From Arthrobacter sp. FB24 (lineage in GTDB: Bacteria > Actinomycetota > Actinomycetes > Actinomycetales > Micrococcaceae): a stretch of 64,000 nt of DNA. Positions 51,547 to 60,800 of this stretch are shown here, one piece after another. The number at the start of each line of letters is the position of its first letter. The stretch's first letter is position 1. The notes below the pieces were generated by a model, which saw only the letters and a program-made list of their open reading frames with translations, did not search any database and was not told the origin of the DNA. Location of the stretch: assembly GCF_000196235.1 (NCBI RefSeq), contig NC_008538.1, forward strand, positions 1 to 64,000. Reading direction: 5' to 3'. A program made the position numbers and the translations under genes.

Positions 51547-51585
51547 GCTACGGATTTGCTATCAGTTTGATAGCAAATCCGTAGC
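51547..51585 (+). terminator. 18-bp perfect hairpin after the par operon
   Basis: GCTACGGATTTGCTATCA, loop GTT, TGATAGCAAATCCGTAGC. It begins six bases after the stop codon. The core GCTATCA/TGATAGC matches the par repeats, so it may also be a protein-binding site. Confidence 0.75.
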
Positions 51586-51837
51586 CCCTGGGGGCTTCGA
51601 ACGTGGTGTCCGTCAAAGGTCGCGTGCCAGTGACCCAATCACGTGGAGGCTGGGTTGCACGGATTGATCACAGAAGGCCGGCCGTGAAGCCATCAAACTC
51701 AGAAGCCTGGGGCGGCTCTCCCGCAGCTACTTGGGCACCGCGCTGGTGTATATCAATATCGACCTTTTTTGACTGCTCCTGCGCAACCAACAGTTCGGCT
51801 ACGCTGAAGCACAGATTTCTTTGCAGAGGGAAACCAG

Positions 51838-51868
51838 GAAGGGCCGACACTGACGGTGTCGGCCCTTC
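51838..51868. terminator. 13-bp hairpin between convergent genes
   Basis: GAAGGGCCGACAC, loop TGACG, GTGTCGGCCCTTC. It lies between the rightward par operon and the leftward gene ending at 51902, and could serve both. No gene is supported in 51586-51901. Confidence 0.7.
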
Positions 51869-51901
51869 TGCATCTTGGTAAGACCTATCGGGATGTTTCC
51901 G

Positions 51902-52867
51902 TTAGGCGTGGGAGCTCTCTTCTTCTTGAACGGTGCGGAGTCTTAGTAGTTCGACGCCCTCTTGGGGAGTGCTGGCCGCGCCTAGCTCATCTTCGACTAT
52001 GAAGTAGGGGCTAACCCGGCTCTCGCGCCGCCCGAGTTCGACCTTCCAAGCCTTGCCGCTCGGGACAAGCCTCCCCATAACCTGTTGGGTCGATGCCCAT
52101 TTAACGGTGAGCGATCCGTCGTTGATATTGCGACTAGTGACAAGCTCCCCATATTTGATTTCACCGAGTCCTGCCCGGACTCCTTTCAACGGCTGACCAC
52201 TGGGGTGGACATGATAGAAATCCCATCGGGGATACCCGTCCGCGTCTCTCCAAAAGACCCTGAAGTCGATGCCCTTAAGGTGCCCGCGGTCGGTTACCTC
52301 GCCGCTGAATCGATAAGGATCCGCCGGGTCGTTTCCGGGGATAGTTGGACCATCTTTGTGCTCCATCACTATCTCGTCCATGGGCGCGGTGATGCGAATG
52401 TCTTTCATCGGTCCACTACCACTTATGCCCGAGAAGTCCGACAGGAGGAACCAATCGACCCCATTCACAGGGGAGTCAGAGACGTAGGCGATGTTGAACG
52501 CTTCGGGTTTGGCGTTTCGCTCCGCTACCTCCGCGAGAGCTTCTTTTTCACCTTGCTCAATGAGTTCATTCCGTTTCCGTTTGCCGGTAACCCGAAGGTC
52601 GAGCAACAACATAAAAGGGTTCTTCAAGAGCTTAAATATGCTAAATGCGAACCGTCGTGTTGCCGGTACCCCAAACACGATGGCCAGCAATACGACCACG
52701 ACGAGCGGGGCAAACTGCTGCCAGAATGCGGGATTTGTAGGTCCGGAGATTGTCCCGGTCCAAATCGCTGTGAAATAGACGATGGCTGCAGCACCTACGA
52801 CTCCACCTATTGCGCCGGCAATAGAGTTTTCGACGATGCCGTTCTTTTTCTTCTGCTGTTCAGCCAC
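51902..52867 (-). CDS. Two-TM membrane protein of unknown function
   Basis: A 321-aa protein. The N-terminal membrane hairpin covers about 14-70 (NSIAGAIGGVVGAAAIVYF; FAPLVVVVLLAIVFGVPA). A charged helical stretch follows (TGKRKRNELIEQGEKEALAE), then a soluble beta-rich domain with many aromatic residues (FRVFWRDADGYPRWDFYHVH, VELGRRESRVSPYFIVEDEL). No family was recognised. GTG 52867 follows AGGATTCCTAA. It sits in an accessory region with probable defence genes, but no direct link is visible. Confidence 0.6.
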   Translation of the reverse strand: MAEQQKKKNGIVENSIAGAIGGVVGAAAIVYFTAIWTGTISGPTNPAFWQQFAPLVVVVLLAIVFGVPATRRFAFSIFKLLKNPFMLLLDLRVTGKRKRNELIEQGEKEALAEVAERNAKPEAFNIAYVSDSPVNGVDWFLLSDFSGISGSGPMKDIRITAPMDEIVMEHKDGPTIPGNDPADPYRFSGEVTDRGHLKGIDFRVFWRDADGYPRWDFYHVHPSGQPLKGVRAGLGEIKYGELVTSRNINDGSLTVKWASTQQVMGRLVPSGKAWKVELGRRESRVSPYFIVEDELGAASTPQEGVELLRLRTVQEEESSHA

Positions 52868-52969
52868 TTAGGAATCCTAGCCTGTGACCACACAAGCAAG
52901 TGGCCCCCCGGTGAAGATCACTATCTTCGATAGCCAAAAACGACCGACTCTATACCCCAAGTTCGCTCC

Positions 52970-53995
52970 TCAGCGCATGCGCTCGGCGAGCTGGTCGAAA
53001 AACTCGGCCACCATCCTGTCTGCGTCGTCTTTCATTAGTTCGGCCCCGCCAAACCGGTAGACCTCGTAGCCAGCGAGCCTGAGCCGTCGGTCCTCGGCGA
53101 CCATATCGCTGTAGAGGGCTGGGCTCGCGGTATCGCCGTTCGCGTAGTGCTGTTTCCCGTCGACTTCGAGGACCACGCGGTGCCTGCTGGAGAACAGGAT
53201 GAGGAAGTCCATCCGCTGCCGCGCCAACGGGCTGCCGTTTTGGCCGACAGATCGGCGGGACAACTGGGTCGCGGGGTCGAAATGAAGGTAGACCTGGGGG
53301 ATCAACGCTGGGATGGCGAATCCATAGGCCTTGTAGCGAGCCGCATAAGCGTCGAAGACCCGTAGTTCGACCGGGTTGTCGTCAAGGGAAGCCCGCAGGC
53401 GGTTGTGCAGGTCCAGACCGACATCCCGCGGTGGCACATCGTCGGCGAATCCCTGTCGCTCTCGCCACCACTTAATCAGATTGCTATAGGTCAGACCATC
53501 AGCAGGGATCGGCTGATCATATACGAGGCAGTACTCGCCGTTGCGGGTGATCTCGATGTCGTTGTTGAGGGCATCGCGCAGCACAAGTTCGGGCTTGGGC
53601 CCGTTCGCTGCGAAGATCAAGTTTTTTGCCGGCGTGCCGACGCCTCCGCCGCGGTCGTACTCTGCGAGCAGAGCAGTTAGGTCGGCGAGGAGCCTGTCGG
53701 TCACCTCGAGCTCGGTGACCATGCGGCGCGCCAGGGCCACGAGCGTCGGGAGATCCCAGTCTTCGGTGTACCCCCTGATGATGTCGCGCTTGGTGTACTC
53801 GCTGTCGGTTGGCTGGCGATCCGTCTTCGACCACGACAGCTTGAGCTCTTCGGAGAATACAGCCTGAAGGTCCTGCCGAGTGTAGGTGTGGATGAACGCT
53901 TCTTCGATCGCACTGCGGAACGAGCGCGACGACGCCTTCACCGGCACCCTCGGGGCGTCGGTGACGCTCTCTGCGAAGAAGTTGAATCCGCTCAT
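52970..53995 (-). CDS. Putative abortive-infection-type protein with DUF559-like nuclease domain
   Basis: A 341-aa protein. The N-terminal 200 residues (EEAFIHTYTRQDLQAVFSEE, TKRDIIRGYTEDWDLPTLVA, KNLIFAANGPKPELVLRDAL, NDIEITRNGEYCLVYD) resemble AbiJ-related proteins. The C-terminal part, QRMDFLILFSSRHRVVLEVD followed by GKQHYANGD and EDRRLRLAGYEVYRFGG, has the D...ExDGxxH arrangement of DUF559/Vsr-like PD-(D/E)xK nucleases. A role in phage defence by nucleic-acid cleavage is inferred from these resemblances. ATG 53995 is the start. Confidence 0.65.
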   Translation of the reverse strand: MSGFNFFAESVTDAPRVPVKASSRSFRSAIEEAFIHTYTRQDLQAVFSEELKLSWSKTDRQPTDSEYTKRDIIRGYTEDWDLPTLVALARRMVTELEVTDRLLADLTALLAEYDRGGGVGTPAKNLIFAANGPKPELVLRDALNNDIEITRNGEYCLVYDQPIPADGLTYSNLIKWWRERQGFADDVPPRDVGLDLHNRLRASLDDNPVELRVFDAYAARYKAYGFAIPALIPQVYLHFDPATQLSRRSVGQNGSPLARQRMDFLILFSSRHRVVLEVDGKQHYANGDTASPALYSDMVAEDRRLRLAGYEVYRFGGAELMKDDADRMVAEFFDQLAERMR

Positions 53996-54056
53996 CCCAC
54001 CATTGTCCTTGCCACCGTCGACAGTCTGACACCGATAAAGCCTGAGCCAGTATCGG

Positions 54057-54737
54057 CTATCGCCTTTCGCTGACGTCCTTGTAGTGGTCCGCGGTCCAGT
54101 GACCGGCGTAGAGTCCCCGGTCGGTGCGCCGGTGCATGCGCGTATCGATCGAGGGCGAAGCGATGATCGAATCGCGCAGCGGCGTCAGCGCGTCCACCAC
54201 GATCGTTCCGAGGTGGGCGAGGATCTCGATCTGACCGGTCGAATGCCCGAGGAGCAAGGGGGCCACTTTGCCCAGGACGTGGTCGGGCTCATCCTTGGGC
54301 ACGCCGAAGTGGACGCCGCCGTCCACGTTGGCGTAGTACTTGACCACCTCGAGGACGGTCAGCGCCCGTCCCTGGACCTGCCCCACCGTCGCCCCGATGA
54401 AGTGCTTCAGCTTCGGCAGCGCCGGGTCCTCAGGCCCGCCGACCAGCTCTGGTCCGCCGAGCCGGAGGAGATACGGCAGGTCCGCGTCGTCGCGGCCGAC
54501 GAGAGGAGCGGTCCACTGCTTGATGCGGAACTCAGTCGGCACCTCTGGGCGAACGGCCCGAACAGTATTGAGGAGAGGTCTCGCATCGATGAGGAGCTTG
54601 CGCAGAAGCGGCGCGATCCCGAGCAGCTCGTAGCGGCTCCGCCCGCCCGGATCCTCGCTCCGTCGTCGGACATCGGCGACTGTCTCAACGAAGAGCCATT
54701 CGGCCAGCATCGTCTCGGGGCCTATCTTCGGTGCCAT
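54057..54737 (-). CDS. Hypothetical protein
   Basis: A 226-aa protein without membrane segments or recognised motifs. The N-terminus (GPETMLAEWLFVETVADVRR, LLRKLLIDARPLLNTVRAVR) looks helical. A central stretch (HFIGATVGQVQGRALTVLEV, VKYYANVDGGVHFGVP) and the C-terminal GTIVVDALTPLRDSI could form a compact domain. Codon use and length support a real gene. It lies 61 bases upstream of, and in the same direction as, the AbiJ-like gene, so the two could be co-transcribed. Confidence 0.6.
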   Translation of the reverse strand: MAPKIGPETMLAEWLFVETVADVRRRSEDPGGRSRYELLGIAPLLRKLLIDARPLLNTVRAVRPEVPTEFRIKQWTAPLVGRDDADLPYLLRLGGPELVGGPEDPALPKLKHFIGATVGQVQGRALTVLEVVKYYANVDGGVHFGVPKDEPDHVLGKVAPLLLGHSTGQIEILAHLGTIVVDALTPLRDSIIASPSIDTRMHRRTDRGLYAGHWTADHYKDVSERR

Positions 54738-55065
54738 GTTGCCATCTTCTGCTGGTCAGACGGATCGCGGTCACGTTCTCTGTTGCTGACCACAGGAACC
54801 CAGTGTATGCACGCGCTTGTCATCCATTCCGGACTATCCCTTCGCAGAACTGCCTGATGGGGACGTTCTTAGCTGCGACATTCAAAAACGACCATTTCTG
54901 ACTAGTCTTTTCGACTTGCCGGAATAGGTGCCGAAGAATGCCGTCTAGGGCCGGTATTTTTGATCACAACCCGTTGCCGATATCAAAGCTGGCCGGACAG
55001 GGGGAAAGAGGGTTTTTGACCTATTTTCGGTCAAGAAGGGACCCCGCGACTTGAAAGGCGGCTAT
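54738..55065. other. Intergenic region with inverted repeat before the recombinase
   Basis: The divergent promoter region holds TTGACC (55016-55021) and GGTCAA (55029-55034), a 6-bp inverted repeat with a 7-bp spacer, 31 bases before the serine recombinase start. A res-like site or operator would be expected here. No gene is supported. Confidence 0.45.
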
Positions 55066-55671
55066 GTGAGCCGGAACGTGATTGGTTATGCCCGGGTCAG
55101 TACCCGGGGGCAGTCCCTGGATGCCCAGGTCGACGCGCTGGTCGCTGCGGGTGCTATCAAGGTCTTCATGGAGCACGCATCGGGTGCGACGCAGGCGCGG
55201 GCGCGGTGGCAGGACTGTTTAGAGCACCTGCAGCCGGGCAACATCCTGGTAGTGACGGACCTGACCAGGCTGGGGCGCAGCACCGCGGATCTGTCCGACA
55301 TCGTCACGGTCCTGGGGCGCAGGGGGATCGGCTTCCGGTCGCTGGCTGAGCCCTGGTTGGACACGACCAGCGCACACGGGAAGCTGATCTTTGACATGTT
55401 CGCGTCTTTGGCCGAGTACGAACGCTCCCGGTTGTCCGAACGCACTAGGGCAGGGCTGGCGGCCGCGAAAGCTCGCGGCCGCCAAGGCGGCCGTCCGACG
55501 GCGATGACGCCGGCGAAACTCGAGGCCGCAAAGGACCTGCGCCGTCAGGGAAAGAAGCTCCAGGAGATCGCCGAAACCCTCAGTGTGAGCATGTCCACGC
55601 TCACCAGGGCGCTCGGCCCGCGAACGGGCAAGCAGACACAGGAACCGGCCGCCGTTCGGACGGCTGCTTAA
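55066..55671 (+). CDS. Serine recombinase (resolvase/invertase)
   Basis: A 201-aa serine recombinase. VIGYARVSTRGQSLDAQVDA carries the catalytic serine near residue 11, followed by LVVTDLTRLGRSTADLSDIV, KLIFDMFASLAEYERSRLSE and a C-terminal HTH (QGKKLQEIAETLSVSMSTLT). It differs from the transposon resolvase at 25295 and has no transposase gene beside it, so it may be a plasmid multimer resolvase or the remnant of another element. GTG 55066 follows GAAAGGCGG. Confidence 0.88.
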   Translation: MSRNVIGYARVSTRGQSLDAQVDALVAAGAIKVFMEHASGATQARARWQDCLEHLQPGNILVVTDLTRLGRSTADLSDIVTVLGRRGIGFRSLAEPWLDTTSAHGKLIFDMFASLAEYERSRLSERTRAGLAAAKARGRQGGRPTAMTPAKLEAAKDLRRQGKKLQEIAETLSVSMSTLTRALGPRTGKQTQEPAAVRTAA

Positions 55672-56127
55672 GTTATCTCCGTACGCAGCAGCGAGACACC
55701 CGTTTTGGAACAACAAACCGTACAGCCAGGTTACGCGGCAGTCCGCGGATCTGGATCGGCGGGGGAGTGTCCCGCCGCGGGCGTCATGGTTCCAAGGAAA
55801 TGGAACAGCGTCCTTCAAAGAGGACCGGCACGCCTGTTTCACACAGTCCAGTCCCTCATGCACGTGTACGAAGGATGCGCTTGCAGCGCGAACCGTAACG
55901 GGGAGTTTCCGAAGCGACTGACCAACAGGATGGGCTGATGTGAAAGGAGTACCAATGCCCATCAGATTCCCTCGAAGTGCGCCACACCTCACAAACCTTG
56001 GCGAAGGTTCGCAAGCGGAGCCGAGAAATTCTCTAACGCTTCATTGAACTTGTCCATCGATGGATGCGCTATGCTTACTGTCAGAACCGGTTGAAATTGT
56101 GATGGCGAAGGGAAAGAGGTAACAAAT
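55672..56127. other. Mostly non-coding stretch with one small possible gene
   Basis: About 450 bases lie between the recombinase and the unknown operon. Apart from the 30-codon frame at 55955 I see no gene. A TATGCT element (56070-56075) could be the -10 of the operon starting at 56128. Confidence 0.35.
55955..56047 (+). CDS. Possible 30-aa peptide gene
   Basis: GAAAGGAG lies six bases before ATG, which opens a frame encoding MPIRFPRSAPHLTNLGEGSQ and ten more residues. The ribosome-binding site is better than chance, but the peptide is unrecognised. It might be a leader peptide or the truncated start of a lost gene. Confidence 0.3.
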   Translation: MPIRFPRSAPHLTNLGEGSQAEPRNSLTLH

Positions 56128-56565
56128 ATGGCATTCAAAGTTTTCGAGAAGGGCAGCGCTCCCGCTCCAACCATTCCCACCGTTACCATACAGAAGCGCG
56201 GAATGTTCTCCCTGAACGAAGCGGCCTTCTCCTTGATCGACGAGCCCGAGGCTGTGCAGTTTCTTTGGGATGATGAAAAGCGACTCATAGCTATCCAAGC
56301 CGCAAAGTTGACCGATCCCAACGCGTACCCGACCCGTCGGCAGGGGCCAGCGGGAGCGACGCCGCAGAAGCGGGGCATCGTGTTGATAGCGGGGACGATG
56401 TTTACGAAGTTCATCGGCATCGATACATCAGTTGCGAAGCGGTGGGTACCGGATCGTGAGGGCGACATGCTGATCGTGGATCTAAACAAGCCGGCTCAGA
56501 CGGTTGCATCTAACCGAAGAAGCGCCGATGAGGCGGCTGACAAGATCGAGGAAGAAAGCCGATGA
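56128..56565 (+). CDS. Hypothetical protein, first gene of an unknown operon
   Basis: A 145-aa protein beginning MAFKVFEKGSAPAPTIPTVT, then IQKRGMFSLNEAAFSLIDEP, EAVQFLWDDEKRLIAIQAAK. The mix suggests a small beta-alpha domain at 15-120 and a charged C-terminal tail (RSADEAADKIEEESR). ATG 56128 follows AAAGAGG. Its stop lies 20 bases before the most likely start of the next gene. No family is recognised; the next two genes are paralogues of each other, not of this one. Confidence 0.65.
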   Translation: MAFKVFEKGSAPAPTIPTVTIQKRGMFSLNEAAFSLIDEPEAVQFLWDDEKRLIAIQAAKLTDPNAYPTRRQGPAGATPQKRGIVLIAGTMFTKFIGIDTSVAKRWVPDREGDMLIVDLNKPAQTVASNRRSADEAADKIEEESR

Positions 56566-56584
56566 GCAAGGACATGCGCGGCAC

Positions 56585-57028
56585 GTGTTGACTAGGAATT
56601 ACTTCATTGTCGATGAGACAAAGCAGCGGGGTTATCTGCTTGTGGCCGGCGTTTTGGTTCCATCCGGTCACGCTGATGTACGTAGGGAACTACGCGGACT
56701 TATCCAGCCCGGACAGTGTGGCCTGCATATGAAGGACGAGAGGGATTCGCGTAGAAAAGAGATCGTAGACGTGAGTGTGCGTGCGGAAGTTGAGGCCACC
56801 GGTTACGATGCGAGACGAAGATTCTCCAACGAGCCGAAAAGCCGAGCGGAAGGCTTTCGTAAACTTGTCAACGATATCGCGGCTCAACCTGGGCAGTCGC
56901 TTCTCGTGATTGACAAGCATGAGTCACTTGTTCAACGCGATCGTGAATGCCTGATCGAGTTCTCTCGCAAGCCCGGGCGTAAAGACCAAATGCGCTATGA
57001 ACACATGAAGTCAGAGTTGGGTGAGTGA
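56585..57028 (+). CDS. Hypothetical protein, paralogue 1 (DUF3800-like fold possible)
   Basis: A 147-aa protein. TRNYFIVDETKQRGYLLVAG, then VLVPSGHADVRRELRGLIQP, GLHMKDERDSRRKEIVDV, and QSLLVIDKHESLVQRDRECL. The order strand-VDE-strand, helix, HxK(D/G)E, and xLxxDxxESLxQxDR is shared with the next gene. The early VDE and later acidic residues recall RNase H-fold DUF3800 proteins, but the match is loose. The start is probably GTG 56585 (or TTG 56588). It overlaps the next gene by 4 nt. Confidence 0.6.
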   Translation: MLTRNYFIVDETKQRGYLLVAGVLVPSGHADVRRELRGLIQPGQCGLHMKDERDSRRKEIVDVSVRAEVEATGYDARRRFSNEPKSRAEGFRKLVNDIAAQPGQSLLVIDKHESLVQRDRECLIEFSRKPGRKDQMRYEHMKSELGE

Positions 57029-57573
57029 ATCCCTTGATCCCTCCCGGTGCACACGTCTTCGTTGACGAGTCCAAGTCGAAGGCCTACTACGTAGCCGCGT
57101 CGGTGATTGCGCCCGCGGACGTCGCCGGCGCGAGGCGTGCGATCGCCGCATTGCGACGTTCAGGACAACGGAGGGTCCACTTCAAGGGTGAAAGCGACAG
57201 TTCCAGGAACGCGTTCCTCAACGGCGCCATCCAAGCGGGGCTGACGACCCGGCTGTACGTCGCCAGGAACATGCCGGATAAGATCGCCAGGCCGTTGTGT
57301 TTAGAGAGTCTGCTCGATGATCTGGTGGCGGCAGGCGCCAAGAAGCTTGTGCTGGAGAGCGATGAATCGTTAGAACAGGCGGATCGCCGGTTCATTGCAC
57401 AGCACTTGAAGTCTCACGGTGGAGGGGAGGGCTTGCATTACATGCACTGCAAACCATATGAGGAACCGCTTCTTTGGGTCAGTGACGCTGTTGCCTGGTG
57501 CCATCAGAAAGGCGGAGACTGGACCCGCAAGGCGGCCCCGCTGGTCCAGGAGATTGTCATCTGTGACCGTTAA
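57025..57573 (+). CDS. Hypothetical protein, paralogue 2 (DUF3800-like fold possible)
   Basis: A 182-aa protein with the same plan as its neighbour: VFVDESKSKAYYVAASVIAP, ARRAIAALRRSGQRRVHFKG, ESDSSRNAFLNGAIQAG, KKLVLESDESLEQADRRFIA. It has an extra C-terminal segment (YMHCKPYEEPLLWVSDAVAW, CHQKGGDWTRKA). Conserved acidic residues (DES, then ESD) could form a metal-dependent nuclease site; that is inference. GTG 57025 overlaps the previous stop (GTGA). Nothing is recognised in 57574-57818. Confidence 0.62.
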   Translation: MNPLIPPGAHVFVDESKSKAYYVAASVIAPADVAGARRAIAALRRSGQRRVHFKGESDSSRNAFLNGAIQAGLTTRLYVARNMPDKIARPLCLESLLDDLVAAGAKKLVLESDESLEQADRRFIAQHLKSHGGGEGLHYMHCKPYEEPLLWVSDAVAWCHQKGGDWTRKAAPLVQEIVICDR

Positions 57574-57818
57574 ACAACGCGGGCCCGGCTCGTCATACCA
57601 TCCGGAAGACTGCCAGACCCACTTCTCAGGGCTACTGCCCCTTGCAATACCGATGCTACCTCAAAAGGAATGTTTGGGAACACTCCTTGTGAGAAAGCTA
57701 ACTAGATCTCACAACTGGATTCATTAACTGGAAGAGATCCGGCGGGGACTGTCCCAGTTTCAAGGATGTGGGATGGGCGACCTGGTCGGCGGCGTGCCCC
57801 ATCAGACCGTCAAAGATG

Positions 57819-60800
57819 TCACACGGCGAGCTCGGGCAGGGCTCCGATGATCCGGTTGGATTCAAGGCTCAATGTCACGATCTTGGCAATTAGGTCGATG
57901 ATGTAGCGCGGCTCCTGATGATCGCGGGACCAATCATTGGGGTCATTGACAATACCGGAGTCCTTGTCGGTCTTGACCCGGTACCTCTCTAGGATCCAAT
58001 CCAAGGCGGAGCGCGAACCGAGCATGTACTCGTGGACCTCGACGGGAATGCCTTCAAGGGTGATATTTCCGTTGTAAATTATGCGGGTCTTATCCCACGA
58101 TCCGGCCTTACCTTCGTACTTCATCTTGATCACTGCGTACCTGGTGTAGTCGTCGGCATCTAGCACCAAACCGGTATGACGTTCATTCAGCGGGAACGGG
58201 TCTAGGTCCTCGTAACCGATGTGCAGGGCTGCCAACTGCCGGCCGGCATCAGCGAACGCATGAAAGTCGTTGCCTGCTATTTTCGGAATGCGGGGGAGCA
58301 TTCTCTTGAGGTCCGCGGCGAAGCGTTCACGGTAGTCGGGCGAGTGGAGGATGCCATAGACGTAGTAGAAGATGTCGTCTTTGCTCACGCACGATCCGTA
58401 AAACGTCCGATAATCGGCCAGGGCCGCGTCTGTCACGTTGTCGGTGCGCCCGTCCTCAGCGTCTAGCGGCGAGGCCGTAAGTTCCGATAACAAGTCGTCG
58501 CCATGAACTGGTTTGGTGTACGAGTAGCGGGGGAAGAACTGGCCTCCGCTTCCGGCCCCAGTGACGTGGAGGTCCGGCACAAGATCGGTCATCAACACGC
58601 CAAACGGCACAGCCGAACCGTTCCCAACAATGTAGAAGCCAAAGTTATTTTCGCCGCTAGGTGGGAAGATCGATTCTAACTGGGACCATTCGTGGTTCAT
58701 CTTGCGTTCGTAGTAAACGGCCTGCTTGTTGAACGGTCGATAAGTCGCAGTCCGAATAGCAGATTCCCTGTATTCCACTTCTTCATCCCTGGCGAGTGAT
58801 TGGCGCAGGCTTCTAGTCCAGCTGATCTCCATTCCGTTCGAGTTCAGTCTGGGTGTCAATTGGCCCACTCGCGTCGCGAGCGTGCCCGTTTTCAGGCCGG
58901 GCTTGATGGTGCTCCGGTCGGCCTCGTAGGCGGACACATGTCGATCAACGTTCTGGGCCATGGCTGACCGGCTGCTGTTGTAAACCCACGCATCTCGCCC
59001 GGTTTCGAGCCCCCGCGAGAAGATGTTGAAGATTCGAATTCCTTCTTTGGCCCGGGAGCCGATGGGCGTGAAAGTTTCGAAGATATCGTCTCGTTGGTTG
59101 ATCCAGTCTCCCTCCACGTTAGGGGTAAGTCGTTCCCAGGGAATGGTGGCCAGGGTGGCTTCGTCGACGATGGCAAGTTTTTGCTTGCGGTCGAGGTAGT
59201 CACCGATGTCCCGGTAATTGAGCCGGCATCCGGCCACAGCTCCGGGGCGCTTGACGAGCAGCAGAACGGCAACCGTCGTCTTGCTGCCTTCGCCAAAGAC
59301 GTTGTCCTTTTCCTTCCGCCGTTGTTCCCCGGCACCCCGCGCGTTCCCACGCAGGTTGTAAACGTAGATCTCGTGAAACTCAGTCGTGAGAGTCTTGCGG
59401 AGTCCGTCGGCGGTGTTGCCGTCGATGTATCCCCCGTTGGAGACGTAACAAACCACTCCGCCGTGTTCGGAGTTCAGTACGCGATTGGAAGCCCAGCGGA
59501 TGGCGCGGATATATGAGTCATAGAGGGAGTTCACATTCGTTGCCGTGGACTGTGCCACATAACTTCTGCGGATGGACTCGTCCAGGGTCGGGTATTTGAG
59601 GTTGGCGTTGTTGTCGTTGCCGCTGGATTGGCCGACGGAGTAAGGCGGGTTGCCGATGATCACCCGGATATCGAGAGCGTTCTGCTTGACCACGCGATCG
59701 TTATTGTTGGTGAAGACGTGTTCGTCAAGGGTGTCTCCGTCTTCCGTCATTTGGAAGGTGTCGGTGAGCACGATCCCCCCAAACGATTCATAGCCGACCG
59801 TGTCAGCGTCACGGCCCTGTTCGACGGCTTGTTCAGTGAGGATTCCGTGGAAGGTGGCCTCGATGTTGATCGCCGCGATGTAGTAGGCCATGAGCAGCAG
59901 CTCGTTGGCGTGCAGCTCCTGGGTGTACTTGCGCAGTAGGTCTTCGGGTTTGATCAGTCCTGACTGCAACAGGCGCACGACGAACGTCCCGGTCCCGGTG
60001 AACGGGTCGAGTACGTGGACGCCTTCATCGGAGATTGAAACCCCGAACTCTTTCTTCAATACGTCGTCGACGGCGCGCAGGATGAAATCGACGACTTCAA
60101 CCGGCGTGTAAACGATTCCCAGTGATTCGGCGGTGCGGGGGAAAGCGAGCTTGAAGAACTTTTCGTAGAGCTCAGTGATGATCTTCTGCTTGCCGGCGGC
60201 CGTGCCCACACCCTCGGCTTTCACCCGCACGGATCGGTAAAAGTCTTCGAGGTTCTGGACCTCCGAGTCAAGGTTGTACTGCTCGAGTACCAACACCATG
60301 GAGTCCATGACCTGGGACACCGGGTTGTGAGCGGCGAAAGAATAGTCCTCGAACAACGCCTCGAACACGGGCTTGGTGATCAAGTGCTGGGAGAGCATGT
60401 CGATCGCGTCGGACTCGCTGATGGAGGCGTTCAGGTTCCCCCGCAGGCCCTCTAGGAAGCCAGCGAATTCGTCCCGCACCCGGGCATCAGGGCCATCGAG
60501 TATCGTACGGATCCGGATGATGTGCCGGTCAGCAATGCCCTTGACGTCTTCGGCCCATTGTTCCCAGTAGCGGCGGTCCCCGACCTTGCGGACCATACGG
60601 GCGAAAATCGCGTTACGCCACTCGTCCGCATTGGCCATATGGAACAACGCCTCGGGTCCCGGCCTATCCGAGGAACCGGGCATCTCACCCGGGCCGTCTC
60701 CTGGACCGAACGGGTCGGCAACGGTGATGATATCGATTTTGTCGTTCGTGTTGCCGTTCAGGTCCAGCTTGTTGATCATCGCTTCGAACCGGTCATCATG

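Noticed and set aside
51603..51881. A 92-codon plus-strand frame after the par operon
   Set aside because: It runs through the convergent terminator hairpin and shows no conserved features.
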